A stretch of 64,000 bases of DNA from Pseudomonas haemolytica (GTDB taxonomy: Bacteria > Pseudomonadota > Gammaproteobacteria > Pseudomonadales > Pseudomonadaceae), in assembly GCF_009659625.1 (NCBI RefSeq), contig NZ_VOIW01000008.1, positions 182,425-246,424 on the forward strand. Reading direction: 5' to 3'. Shown here piece by piece: positions 18,222 to 26,218 of this stretch. Made by a program: the position numbers and the translations under genes. Numbering within the stretch: the stretch's first letter is position 1; the number at the start of each line of letters is the position of its first letter. The notes under the pieces are model-generated. The model saw nothing but the letters and a program-made list of their open reading frames with translations. It was not told where the DNA came from and ran no database searches.

Positions 18222-20738
18222 ATGACGCAAGTCACGGTGAAACAACTGGCCGATGAGGTCAAAACACCGGTAGAGCGCCTGTTGCAGCAGATGCGTGAGG
18301 CAGGTCTGCCGCACACCGCCGCCGATGAAGGTGTGAGCGATAGTGAGAAGCAGTCTTTGCTGACTCACTTGAAGAGCAGCCACAAGGCGAAAGTGGAAGA
18401 ACCGCGCAAGATTACATTGCAGCGCAAAACCACCAGCACCCTGCGTGTTGCAGGTAGCAAGAGCATCAGCGTTGAAGTGCGTAAGAAGAAAGTCTTCGTA
18501 CAGCGCAGCCCGGAAGAAATCGAAGCCGAGCGCAAACGCGAACTGGAAGAACGTCGCGCAGTAGAAAATGCTGCACGTCAGAAGGCTGAAGAAGAAGCCA
18601 AGCGTCGCGCCGAAGAAGAAGCGCGTCGCCAGCCTGCTGCTGCGCAACCTGCTGCCACTGAAGCGGCCGCCGCCCCTGTTGAAGCAGTGCGTGAGGCCGC
18701 CCCGGTTGCCGCTGCACCTGCTCCTGCAGCAGACGCCCGCAAGCGCGACGAACCTCGTCGTCCGGACAAGCCACGTGCCGACGATAACAATCGTCGCGGT
18801 GGTGGTGGCGATGGCGAGCGTAAAAATGCTCCGCATCGTGCTTCGGTCAAAGAGAAAGCGCCTGCTCCACGCGTTGCCCCGCGTACTACCGACGAAGAAA
18901 GCGATGGCTTCCGTCGTGGTGGTCGCGGCAAGGCCAAGCTGAAAAAACGCAACGCCCACGGTTTCCAGAGCCCAACCGGCCCTGTCGTGCGTGATGTGCA
19001 GATCGGCGAGACCATTTCTGTTGGCGATCTCGCCAATCAGATGTCGGTCAAGGCTGCTGAAATCATCAAGTTCATGTTCAAACTGGGTACTCCAGCGACC
19101 ATCAACCAGGTGCTTGATCAGGAAACTGCTCAGCTTGTGGCTGAGGAGTTGGGCCACAAAGTGACCCTGGTCAGCGATACCGCTCTGGAAGACTCCTTGG
19201 CCGAGTCCTTGAAGTTTGAAGGTGAGACGTTCTCCCGTGCGCCAGTTGTGACCGTAATGGGCCACGTTGACCATGGTAAGACTTCGCTGCTCGACTACAT
19301 TCGTCGTGCCAAGGTAGCTGCTGGCGAAGCCGGCGGTATCACCCAGCACATCGGCGCGTACCACGTTGAAACCGAACGCGGCATGGTCACCTTCCTCGAC
19401 ACCCCAGGTCACGCCGCGTTTACCGCAATGCGTGCCCGTGGTGCCAAGGCAACTGACATCGTGATTCTGGTAGTTGCAGCGGACGACGGCGTAATGCCGC
19501 AGACCATTGAAGCGGTCCAGCACGCCAAGGCCGCTGGTGTTCCACTGGTTGTCGCAGTGAACAAAATCGACAAGCCGGGCGCCGATCTTGATCGCATCCG
19601 TAGCGAACTGTCGGTTCACGGCGTGACTTCCGAAGAGTGGGGCGGTGATACGCCATTCGTTTCGGTTTCGGCGAAAGTCGGTACCGGCGTAGACGAACTG
19701 CTCGAAGCGGTCCTGCTGCAAGCTGAAGTACTCGAACTGAAAGCAACTCCATCGGCCCCGGGTCGTGGTGTTGTGGTTGAATCGCGTCTCGACAAAGGTC
19801 GTGGCCCGGTTGCAACCGTTCTGGTTCAAGACGGTACCCTGCGCCAAGGCGACATGGTCCTGGTCGGTTCGAACTATGGCCGTGTACGTGCCATGCTCGA
19901 CGAGAACGGCAAGCCAATCAAAGAAGCGGGTCCTTCCATCCCTGTCGAGATCCTCGGCCTGGACGGTACTCCGGACGCTGGCGACGAGATGAGCGTAGTT
20001 GCCGACGAGAAGAAAGCCCGTGAAGTGGCTCTGTTCCGTCAAGGCAAGTTCCGCGAAGTCAAACTGGCTCGCGCGCACGCCGGCAAGCTGGAGAACATCT
20101 TCGAGAACATGGGCCAGGCAGAGAAGAAGACGCTCAACATCGTCCTCAAATCTGACGTCCGTGGTTCCCTCGAAGCGTTGAACGGCGCCTTGAACGGCCT
20201 GGGTAACGACGAAGTGCAAGTGCGTGTTGTCGGTGGCGGTGTCGGTGGTATCACCGAATCCGACGCCAACCTGGCACTGGCTTCCAACGCTGTACTGTTC
20301 GGCTTCAACGTGCGTGCCGATGCTGGCGCTCGCAAGATCGTCGAGCAGGAAGGCCTGGACATGCGTTACTACAACGTCATCTACGACATCATCGAAGACG
20401 TCAAGAAAGCCCTTACCGGCATGCTTGGCAGTGACGTCCGGGAGAACATCCTGGGTGTTGCCGAGGTGCGTGATGTGTTCCGTTCGCCGAAATTCGGCGC
20501 GATCGCCGGTTGCATGGTTATCGAAGGTGTCGTGCACCGTAACCGTCCAATCCGTGTACTGCGTGAAGACATCGTTATCTTCGAAGGCGAGCTGGAATCC
20601 CTGCGCCGCTTCAAGGATGACGCTTCTGAAGTACGTGCCGGCATGGAATGCGGTATCGGCGTCAAGAGCTACAACGACGTCAAGGCTGGCGACAAGATCG
20701 AAGTCTACGAGAAGGTTCAGGTTGCTCGCAGCCTCTAA
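18222..20738 (+). CDS. infB: Translation initiation factor IF-2
   Basis: GTPase that places initiator tRNA on the 30S subunit. The 838-aa product has an N-terminal IF2N domain (TVKQLADEVKTPVERLLQQM), a long charged coiled and Ala/Arg-rich linker (about 90-290) and the conserved GTPase core: G1 GHVDHGKT at 347-354, G3 DTPGH, G4 NKID near 447. Domains II to IV follow. The ATG at 18222 sits after GAGGAGAG. Its partner, initiator tRNA-fMet, is encoded 2 kb upstream in the same gene cluster. Internal starts, known in E. coli IF-2, cannot be judged here. Confidence 0.97.
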   Translation: MTQVTVKQLADEVKTPVERLLQQMREAGLPHTAADEGVSDSEKQSLLTHLKSSHKAKVEEPRKITLQRKTTSTLRVAGSKSISVEVRKKKVFVQRSPEEIEAERKRELEERRAVENAARQKAEEEAKRRAEEEARRQPAAAQPAATEAAAAPVEAVREAAPVAAAPAPAADARKRDEPRRPDKPRADDNNRRGGGGDGERKNAPHRASVKEKAPAPRVAPRTTDEESDGFRRGGRGKAKLKKRNAHGFQSPTGPVVRDVQIGETISVGDLANQMSVKAAEIIKFMFKLGTPATINQVLDQETAQLVAEELGHKVTLVSDTALEDSLAESLKFEGETFSRAPVVTVMGHVDHGKTSLLDYIRRAKVAAGEAGGITQHIGAYHVETERGMVTFLDTPGHAAFTAMRARGAKATDIVILVVAADDGVMPQTIEAVQHAKAAGVPLVVAVNKIDKPGADLDRIRSELSVHGVTSEEWGGDTPFVSVSAKVGTGVDELLEAVLLQAEVLELKATPSAPGRGVVVESRLDKGRGPVATVLVQDGTLRQGDMVLVGSNYGRVRAMLDENGKPIKEAGPSIPVEILGLDGTPDAGDEMSVVADEKKAREVALFRQGKFREVKLARAHAGKLENIFENMGQAEKKTLNIVLKSDVRGSLEALNGALNGLGNDEVQVRVVGGGVGGITESDANLALASNAVLFGFNVRADAGARKIVEQEGLDMRYYNVIYDIIEDVKKALTGMLGSDVRENILGVAEVRDVFRSPKFGAIAGCMVIEGVVHRNRPIRVLREDIVIFEGELESLRRFKDDASEVRAGMECGIGVKSYNDVKAGDKIEVYEKVQVARSL

Positions 20739-20808
20739 CTCGCGCACTTTCGGAGCCACGCAACGTGTGGGCATGCAAATGCCCCGCGTAGCGTACGGAC
20801 TCTAAACG

Positions 20809-20843
20809 CAACGCCCGGTCTGGCTTTTGTCAGGCCGGGCGTT
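20809..20843 (+). terminator. Long hairpin between infB and rbfA
   Basis: The arms AACGCCCGGTCTG and CAGGCCGGGCGTT pair over 13 positions with one wobble and an 8-base T-rich loop. No clear T-run follows, so it could be a partial terminator or a processing/stability element inside the operon. A smaller GGGCAT/ATGCCC hairpin lies just upstream (about 20769-20784). Confidence 0.6.
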
Positions 20844-20897
20844 TGCCGCTTTCAGACCCCACGGGTTTCACCGTGTGGCAGTAACAGGTAACAAGAC

Positions 20898-21293
20898 ATG
20901 GCAAAAGAATACAGCCGTACCCAGCGTATCGGTGATCAGATGCAGCGTGAGCTGGCCCAACTGATCCGCCGCGAAGTCAAAGACCCCCGCGTTGGGCTGG
21001 TCACCATCACCGCAGTTGAAGTGAGCCGTGACGTAGGTCACGCCAAGATCTTTATCACCGTGATGGGGCAGGACAGCAGCGAAGAAATCGCACAAAGCAT
21101 CAAGGTGCTCAACTCGGCCGCAGGTTTCTTGCGCATGCAGTTGGCCCGCGAAATGAAGCTGCGCAGCGTCCCACAGTTGCACTTTCACTACGACGAAAGC
21201 GTCGTTCGGGGTGCGCATCTGTCGGCACTGATCGAGCGCGCCGTGGCGGAAGACAGTCAGCACCCGTCCACACCTGAAGACGCCAAGGAGTAA
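20898..21293 (+). CDS. rbfA: 30S ribosome-binding factor RbfA
   Basis: Assists maturation of the 16S rRNA 5' end, especially in the cold. The 131-aa KH-like protein opens RTQRIGDQMQRELAQLIRRE and has the conserved VEVSRDVGHAKIFITV and LHFHYDESV segments. truB starts 3 bp after the stop, so the two are translated together. Confidence 0.96.
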   Translation: MAKEYSRTQRIGDQMQRELAQLIRREVKDPRVGLVTITAVEVSRDVGHAKIFITVMGQDSSEEIAQSIKVLNSAAGFLRMQLAREMKLRSVPQLHFHYDESVVRGAHLSALIERAVAEDSQHPSTPEDAKE

Positions 21294-21296
21294 GCG

Positions 21297-22214
21297 GTGG
21301 CTCAGGTCAAACGTATCCGTCGCAACGTCAGCGGCATCATTCTGCTCGACAAGCCCATTGGCTTTACTTCCAATGCCGCGCTGCAGAAGGTCCGCTGGCT
21401 GCTCAACGCCGAGAAGGCCGGGCACACCGGCAGCCTCGATCCACTGGCCACCGGCGTACTGCCGTTGTGCTTTGGCGAGGCCACCAAGTTCTCGCAGTAC
21501 CTGCTCGATTCCGACAAGGGTTATGAAACCCTGATGCAACTGGGCAAGACCACCACCACGGCGGATGCTGAAGGTGATGTTTTGCAGGTTCGCGACGTGA
21601 CCGTTGGTCGTGCTGACATCGAAGCTGCTTTACCCGCTTTTCGTGGAGAAATCAGTCAGATACCGCCGATGTACTCGGCGCTCAAGCGGGATGGGCAGCC
21701 ACTTTACAAGCTGGCACGTGCGGGCGAAGTAGTGGAGCGCGAACCGCGTTCTGTTACTATTGCGCGCTTGGAATTGCTCGCCTGTGAAGGCGACACTGCC
21801 CGCCTGGCCGTGGACTGCAGCAAAGGCACTTATATCCGTACCCTGGTGGAAGATATTGGTGAAAAGCTCGGTTGCGGCGCGTACGTTGCAGAACTGCGAC
21901 GCACCCAGGCCGGGCCTTTCAGCCTGGCCCAGACGGTCACGCTGGAAGAGTTGGAAGCGGTACACGCCGAAGGCGGCAACGAAGCGGTTGATCGCTTCCT
22001 GATGCCATCGGACAGCGGTTTGCTCGATTGGCCGTTGCTGCACTTCTCGGAGCACAGCGCGTTCTACTGGCTCAACGGCCAGCCGGTACGTGCCCCGGAT
22101 GCCCCGAAGTTCGGCATGGTGCGGGTACAGGATCATAACGGTCGCTTTATCGGTATCGGTGAAGTGAGCGAAGACGGGCGCATCGCGCCGCGTCGACTGA
22201 TTCGGTCAGAATGA
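21297..22214 (+). CDS. truB: tRNA pseudouridine(55) synthase TruB
   Basis: Makes pseudouridine-55 in the T-loop of tRNAs. The 305-aa product has the catalytic D48 in TGSLDPLATG, the KTTTTADAEGD segment, and the CSKGTYIRTLVEDIG motif, followed by a C-terminal PUA-like domain. The start is GTG at 21297, 3 bp after the rbfA stop. A large hairpin element follows before rpsO. Confidence 0.97.
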   Translation: MAQVKRIRRNVSGIILLDKPIGFTSNAALQKVRWLLNAEKAGHTGSLDPLATGVLPLCFGEATKFSQYLLDSDKGYETLMQLGKTTTTADAEGDVLQVRDVTVGRADIEAALPAFRGEISQIPPMYSALKRDGQPLYKLARAGEVVEREPRSVTIARLELLACEGDTARLAVDCSKGTYIRTLVEDIGEKLGCGAYVAELRRTQAGPFSLAQTVTLEELEAVHAEGGNEAVDRFLMPSDSGLLDWPLLHFSEHSAFYWLNGQPVRAPDAPKFGMVRVQDHNGRFIGIGEVSEDGRIAPRRLIRSE

Positions 22215-22220
22215 CCGGAA

Positions 22221-22362
22221 CCAGTTTGTGGTAAAAGCGTAGCGAGCGAAGGTAAGACAAGGAAAAAACAGACGAGGAAGCGGAGTTAACTGCTGTTAAT
22301 GAGCATTCCGAGTCTGTTTTTGACGCAGGATTACCGAGCGCAGTAGCTTTTACGCAAACTGG
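22221..22362 (+). repeat. 142-nt nested inverted-repeat element between truB and rpsO
   Basis: The outer arms 22221-22238 and 22346-22362 (CCAGTTTG..GTAAAAGC and GCTTTTACGCAAACTGG) are complementary apart from one extra base. Inside, GGTAA pairs with TTACC, AAAAACAGAC (22264-22273) pairs perfectly with GTCTGTTTTT (22312-22321), GGAA pairs with TTCC, and TTAAC/GTTAA closes the tip. Such a long, almost self-complementary unit looks like a dispersed palindromic element or MITE-like insertion rather than a simple terminator. It would fold in the truB-rpsO transcript. Confidence 0.7.
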
Positions 22363-22474
22363 GACGAGTGTGGCTGTTAACAGGCACGGTCAACACTCAT
22401 TTTTAGATACAGGGATTTGTCCCTGGCCTGTTGAGACTGCCCTTTGGGTGGTTTCCTGAAAAAAGGATTGCCTC

Positions 22475-22744
22475 ATGGCTCTCGACGTTCAAGAAAAAGC
22501 ACAAATCGTAGCTGACTATCAGCAAGCTGTTGGTGACACTGGTTCGCCAGAAGTGCAAGTTGCACTGCTGACCCACAACATCAACAAGCTGCAAGGTCAC
22601 TTCAAGGCCAACGGTAAAGATCACCACTCCCGTCGTGGTCTGATCCGCATGGTAAACCAGCGCCGTAAGCTGCTGGACTACCTGAAAGGCAAGGATCTGG
22701 GTCGTTATCAGGCTCTGATCGGTCGCCTGGGTCTGCGTCGCTAA
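22475..22744 (+). CDS. rpsO: 30S ribosomal protein S15
   Basis: Primary 16S rRNA-binding protein of the 30S platform. The 89-aa product matches the family length and holds the conserved TGSPEVQVALLTHNI and DHHSRRGL segments. The ATG at 22475 follows AAAAAAGGA. The truB-rpsO-pnp order is conserved in gammaproteobacteria; S15 represses its own translation in E. coli, but no operator was worked out here. Confidence 0.98.
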   Translation: MALDVQEKAQIVADYQQAVGDTGSPEVQVALLTHNINKLQGHFKANGKDHHSRRGLIRMVNQRRKLLDYLKGKDLGRYQALIGRLGLRR

Positions 22745-22753
22745 TCAGCGATT

Positions 22754-22860
22754 GCGCTAGAGGTTGGTTGTCTGCCGTGTGTCAGTGGGATTCCCGCTGG
22801 CCCATGGTAGGCTCCCAGCCTCAAGTTTTATCTGGATACACGTTTTACCCTGGACTAGCG
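22754..22860 (+). promoter_or_regulatory. Nested long hairpin in the rpsO-pnp spacer (candidate RNase III site)
   Basis: The outer stem is CGCTAG (22755-22760) with CTAGCG (22855-22860). The inner stem is CGTGTGTC (22776-22783) with GATACACG (22835-22842), with one wobble. A further CTGG..CCAG hairpin sits at the tip. E. coli pnp mRNA carries a long leader hairpin cut by RNase III, through which PNPase represses itself; the position here is the same. The function is inferred from position and shape. Confidence 0.55.
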
Positions 22861-22939
22861 TCGGGCCGATTCCCGGCATTGCCCAAGAATTTCGCAAGAA
22901 GACAAGTTCCCCCAAGAGCCACAAAGAAGGTAGGACACC

Positions 22940-25045
22940 GTGAACCCGGTTATCAAAAAATTTCAGTTCGGTCAGTCGACCGTTACCCTCGAGACAGGCC
23001 GTATCGCCCGTCAAGCCTCCGGCGCAGTGCTGGTTACCGTTGACGATGACGTTACCGTACTGGTGACCGTTGTTGGCGCCAAGACCGCTGACCCGAGCAA
23101 AGGCTTCTTCCCTTTGTCCGTTCACTACCAGGAAAAGACTTACGCTGCCGGTAAGATCCCTGGCGGTTTCTTCAAGCGCGAAGGCCGTCCTTCCGAGAAA
23201 GAAACCCTGACTTCCCGACTGATCGATCGTCCGATCCGTCCGCTGTTCCCAGAAGGCTTCATGAACGAAGTGCAGGTTGTCTGCACCGTGGTTTCCACCA
23301 GCAAAAAGACCGATCCGGACATCGCTGCGATGATCGGTACTTCGGCTGCCCTGGCCATCTCCGGCATTCCTTTCGATGGCCCGATCGGCGCAGCGCGCGT
23401 TGCTTTCCACGAAAGCACCGGCTACCTGCTGAACCCGACTTACGAACAACAGAAGGCCTCGAGCCTGGACATGGTCGTTGCCGGTACTTCGGAAGCCGTG
23501 TTGATGGTTGAATCGGAAGCCAAAGAGCTGACCGAAGACCAGATGCTGGGCGCTGTACTGTTTGCTCACGACGAGTTCCAGGTTGTGATCAACGCTGTTA
23601 AAGAACTGGCTGCCGAAGCTGCTAAGCCGACCTGGACCTGGGCTGCTGCCCCGGAAGCCACTGAGCTGCTGGGCGCTATCCGCTCCGAGTTCGGCGCTGC
23701 CATCTCCGACGCCTACACCATCACCGTCAAGGCCGACCGTTACGCTCGCCTGGGCGAGTTGAAGGATCAGGTTGTGGCCAAGCTGTCCGGTGAAGAAGGC
23801 CAGCCTTCTGCCAGCGACGTTAAAGCTGCATTCGGTGAAATCGAATACCGCACCGTTCGCGAAAACATCGTTAACGGCAAGCCACGTATCGACGGTCGCG
23901 ACACTCGCACCGTGCGCCCACTGAACATCGAAGTCGGCGTTCTGCCGAAGACTCACGGTTCGGCGCTGTTCACTCGTGGTGAAACTCAGGCTCTGGTAGT
24001 CGCGACCCTGGGTACTGCCCGTGACGCACAACTGCTGGACACCCTGGAAGGCGAGAAAAAAGACCCCTTCATGCTGCACTACAACTTCCCGCCGTTCTCG
24101 GTGGGCGAGTGTGGTCGCATGGGCGGTGCTGGCCGTCGCGAAATCGGCCACGGTCGTCTGGCACGCCGTTCGGTTCAGGCCATGTTGCCTGCTGCTGACG
24201 TGTTCCCGTACACCATCCGTGTTGTGTCGGAAATCACTGAGTCCAACGGTTCCAGCTCCATGGCTTCCGTTTGCGGTGCTTCCCTGGCACTGATGGACGC
24301 TGGTGTGCCGATGAAGGCACCGGTTGCCGGTATCGCCATGGGCCTGGTTAAAGAAGGCGAGAAGTTCGCCATCCTGACCGACATCCTGGGTGACGAAGAT
24401 CACCTGGGCGACATGGACTTCAAAGTAGCCGGTACCGCTAAAGGTGTGACCGCGCTGCAGATGGACATCAAGATCAAGGGCATCACCGAAGAGATCATGG
24501 AAATCGCTCTGGGCCAAGCCCTGGAAGCGCGCCTGAACATCCTCGGCCAGATGAACCAGATCATTGGTCAGTCCCGTACCGAGCTGTCGGAAAATGCTCC
24601 GACCATGATCGCGATGAAAATCGACACCGACAAAATCCGTGATGTTATCGGTAAAGGCGGCGCGACCATTCGTGCGATCTGTGAAGAGACCAAGGCTTCG
24701 ATCGACATCGAAGACGACGGCTCGATCAAGATCTTCGGCGAAACCAAGGAGGCTGCTGAAGCTGCACGTCAGCGCGTCCTGGGTATCACCGCTGAGGCTG
24801 AGATCGGCAAGATCTACGTCGGTAAGGTTGAGCGCATCGTCGACTTCGGCGCATTCGTTAACATCCTGCCAGGCAAAGACGGTCTGGTTCACATCTCCAT
24901 GCTGAGCGACGCTCGTGTTGAGAAAGTGACTGACATTCTGAAAGAAGGTCAGGAAGTAGAAGTGTTGGTACTGGACGTGGACAACCGCGGTCGTATCAAG
25001 CTGTCCATCAAGGACGTAGCAGCAGCCAAGGCTTCGGGCGTTTAA
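22940..25045 (+). CDS. pnp: Polyribonucleotide nucleotidyltransferase (PNPase)
   Basis: Phosphorolytic 3'-5' exoribonuclease of mRNA decay. The 701-aa product has two RNase PH-like domains separated by a helical domain, with the second holding the active site (FSVGECGRMGG and DILGDEDHLGDMDFK), then a KH domain (IGKGGATIRAI) and a C-terminal S1 domain (VERIVDFGAFVNI). The start is GTG at 22940 after AAGAAGGTAGGA. A strong terminator follows. Confidence 0.98.
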   Translation: MNPVIKKFQFGQSTVTLETGRIARQASGAVLVTVDDDVTVLVTVVGAKTADPSKGFFPLSVHYQEKTYAAGKIPGGFFKREGRPSEKETLTSRLIDRPIRPLFPEGFMNEVQVVCTVVSTSKKTDPDIAAMIGTSAALAISGIPFDGPIGAARVAFHESTGYLLNPTYEQQKASSLDMVVAGTSEAVLMVESEAKELTEDQMLGAVLFAHDEFQVVINAVKELAAEAAKPTWTWAAAPEATELLGAIRSEFGAAISDAYTITVKADRYARLGELKDQVVAKLSGEEGQPSASDVKAAFGEIEYRTVRENIVNGKPRIDGRDTRTVRPLNIEVGVLPKTHGSALFTRGETQALVVATLGTARDAQLLDTLEGEKKDPFMLHYNFPPFSVGECGRMGGAGRREIGHGRLARRSVQAMLPAADVFPYTIRVVSEITESNGSSSMASVCGASLALMDAGVPMKAPVAGIAMGLVKEGEKFAILTDILGDEDHLGDMDFKVAGTAKGVTALQMDIKIKGITEEIMEIALGQALEARLNILGQMNQIIGQSRTELSENAPTMIAMKIDTDKIRDVIGKGGATIRAICEETKASIDIEDDGSIKIFGETKEAAEAARQRVLGITAEAEIGKIYVGKVERIVDFGAFVNILPGKDGLVHISMLSDARVEKVTDILKEGQEVEVLVLDVDNRGRIKLSIKDVAAAKASGV

Positions 25046-25064
25046 TCACCCGTAGGCCAGGCTG

Positions 25065-25093
25065 AAAAAAGGACTCTTCGGAGTCCTTTTTTT
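25065..25093 (+). terminator. Rho-independent terminator after pnp
   Basis: AAAAAAGGACTC and GAGTCCTTTTTTT pair around a TTCG tetraloop, ending in seven T. This is the clear end of the rimP-to-pnp cluster. Confidence 0.95.
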
Positions 25094-25146
25094 ATGGGCG
25101 CTGGAAAATTAAGCAAAATCAGCCATTTAGCCCAAGGCAAAAAACC

Positions 25147-25186
25147 GCAACTTGCATGCAGGCACGACGCAGTTCATGCAAGTTGC
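25147..25186. promoter_or_regulatory. 12-bp perfect inverted repeat upstream of the BON-domain gene
   Basis: GCAACTTGCATG (25147-25158) and CATGCAAGTTGC (25175-25186) are perfect reverse complements with a 16-bp spacer. The repeat lies about 70 bp before a sigma-54-type promoter, a normal distance for an enhancer-binding protein. No T-run follows it. The activator is unknown. Confidence 0.6.
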
Positions 25187-25253
25187 ACGATTTCGAAAAT
25201 CAGTGTGTTTTTCAACTCATTGATTTATAAGGGTTTAACTCTATTTTCCGACT

Positions 25254-25269
25254 TGGCACACTGCCTGCA
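25254..25269 (+). promoter_or_regulatory. Candidate sigma-54 promoter of the BON-domain gene
   Basis: TGGCAC, five bases, then CTGCA: the invariant GG and GC are exactly 10 bp apart, and 9 of the 10 main consensus bases agree (TGGCAC-N5-TTGCA). The start point would be near 25280, leaving a leader of about 60 nt. An AATAAAACA stretch next to the ribosome-binding site resembles the A-rich sites bound by Hfq/Crc in Pseudomonas. Confidence 0.65.
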
Positions 25270-25339
25270 ATATCCCTGTTAACGCTGCAGCATCAAGGTT
25301 CACGCGCTGCAGACTTTTAATAAAACAGGAGTTACTCGT

Positions 25340-25939
25340 ATGAAGAAGTTCGCTCTCGCTACTGCTACCGCTCTGACTCTGGCCATGGGTGCTAACGTAG
25401 CCTTTGCTCAGACTTCCCAAGCCCCTATGACTCTGGCGGCTGGTGAAATGACCAAGGCTAAAGAGTCCACCTCGGATACCTGGATCACCACCAAAGTAAA
25501 AGCTGACCTGCTGACCGAGAAAGGCATTCCTGGTTCGGACATCAAGGTTGAAACCAACAAAGGTGTGGTTTCCCTGTCCTCTGACGTAGCTATCTCGGAT
25601 TCCCAGAAAGCGACCGCTGTAGCCATCACCAAGAAAATTAAAGGCGTGACTGCTGTTTCCGCTGATGGCCTGCTGGCTGGCGGTGCTGTAAAAGCTGACA
25701 ACATCGACAAAGCCAAGGAAGGGACTACGGATACCTGGATTACCACCAAGGTAAAAGCTGATCTGGTAACCGAGAAAGGCATTCCTGGCACCGACATCAA
25801 AGTCGAAACCAACAAAGGCGTAGTTTCCCTGTCGTCGACCGTAGCGGTCACCGAAGCTCAGAAAACTACCGCGGTGGCAATCGCCAAGAAAATCAAGGGC
25901 GTTAAAGCTGTATCGGCCGACGGCCTGAAAGCAGAGTAA
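25340..25939 (+). CDS. Periplasmic protein with two BON domains (OsmY-like)
   Basis: A 199-aa exported protein. A signal peptide (MKKFALATATALTLAMG, cleavage after AFA near residue 23) precedes two BON domains, about 40-100 and 125-190, that are almost the same sequence: both contain DTWITTKVKADL, TEKGIP and IKVETNKGVVSLSS. BON domains are thought to bind membranes or ligands, and OsmY of E. coli is a stress-induced periplasmic chaperone; the role here is inferred. The gene stands alone between two terminators and has a sigma-54-type promoter. The ATG at 25340 has CAGGAG upstream. Confidence 0.9.
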   Translation: MKKFALATATALTLAMGANVAFAQTSQAPMTLAAGEMTKAKESTSDTWITTKVKADLLTEKGIPGSDIKVETNKGVVSLSSDVAISDSQKATAVAITKKIKGVTAVSADGLLAGGAVKADNIDKAKEGTTDTWITTKVKADLVTEKGIPGTDIKVETNKGVVSLSSTVAVTEAQKTTAVAIAKKIKGVKAVSADGLKAE

Positions 25940-26045
25940 CGTTACCCTTTTCGTCTGAACTAGACTGCGGCGGCTTAGGGTGAGTTAGATATCCACCCAA
26001 TGCACCTCTGGAGTTCATGCGACCGACCACATGGATGTGGTCATT

Positions 26046-26081
26046 ACAGGCCCCGGCACTTGTGTCGGGGCCTGTTCTATT
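26046..26081 (+). terminator. Terminator after the BON-domain gene
   Basis: ACAGGCCCCG (26046-26055) pairs perfectly with CGGGGCCTGT (26066-26075), with a 10-base loop and T-rich TCTATTTTG after it. The spacer from 25940 holds no gene. Confidence 0.85.
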
Positions 26082-26107
26082 TTGAAGGGCATACGAAGAT
26101 CAAAAAG

Positions 26108-26196
26108 TGTGGGAGCGGGCTTGCTCGCGAAGGCGATGTATCAGTCACTGAATGTGTACCTGATACACCGCCTTCGCGAGCAAGCCCGCTCCCACA
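26108..26196. repeat. REPIN: two REP sequences in inverted orientation
   Basis: TGTGGGAGCGGGCTTGCTCG (from 26108) continues to 26135 and is repeated in perfect reverse complement at 26169-26196. TGTATCAG and CTGATACA inside extend the pairing. This is the classic REP doublet hairpin of P. fluorescens, a non-autonomous element mobilised by a RAYT transposase encoded elsewhere. It lies between the convergent BON and DUF748 genes. Confidence 0.93.
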
Positions 26197-26218
26197 TTAG
26201 TTGTGTGGCAGTCGCGGG

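Noticed and set aside
18195..20774. Minus-strand open frame of 859 codons opposite infB
   Set aside because: Antisense to a strong infB reading frame, with no domain.
25408..25851. Minus-strand frame opposite the BON gene
   Set aside because: It repeats twice only because the BON gene on the other strand is duplicated (VDDRETTPLLVSTLMS pattern), so it is a shadow.
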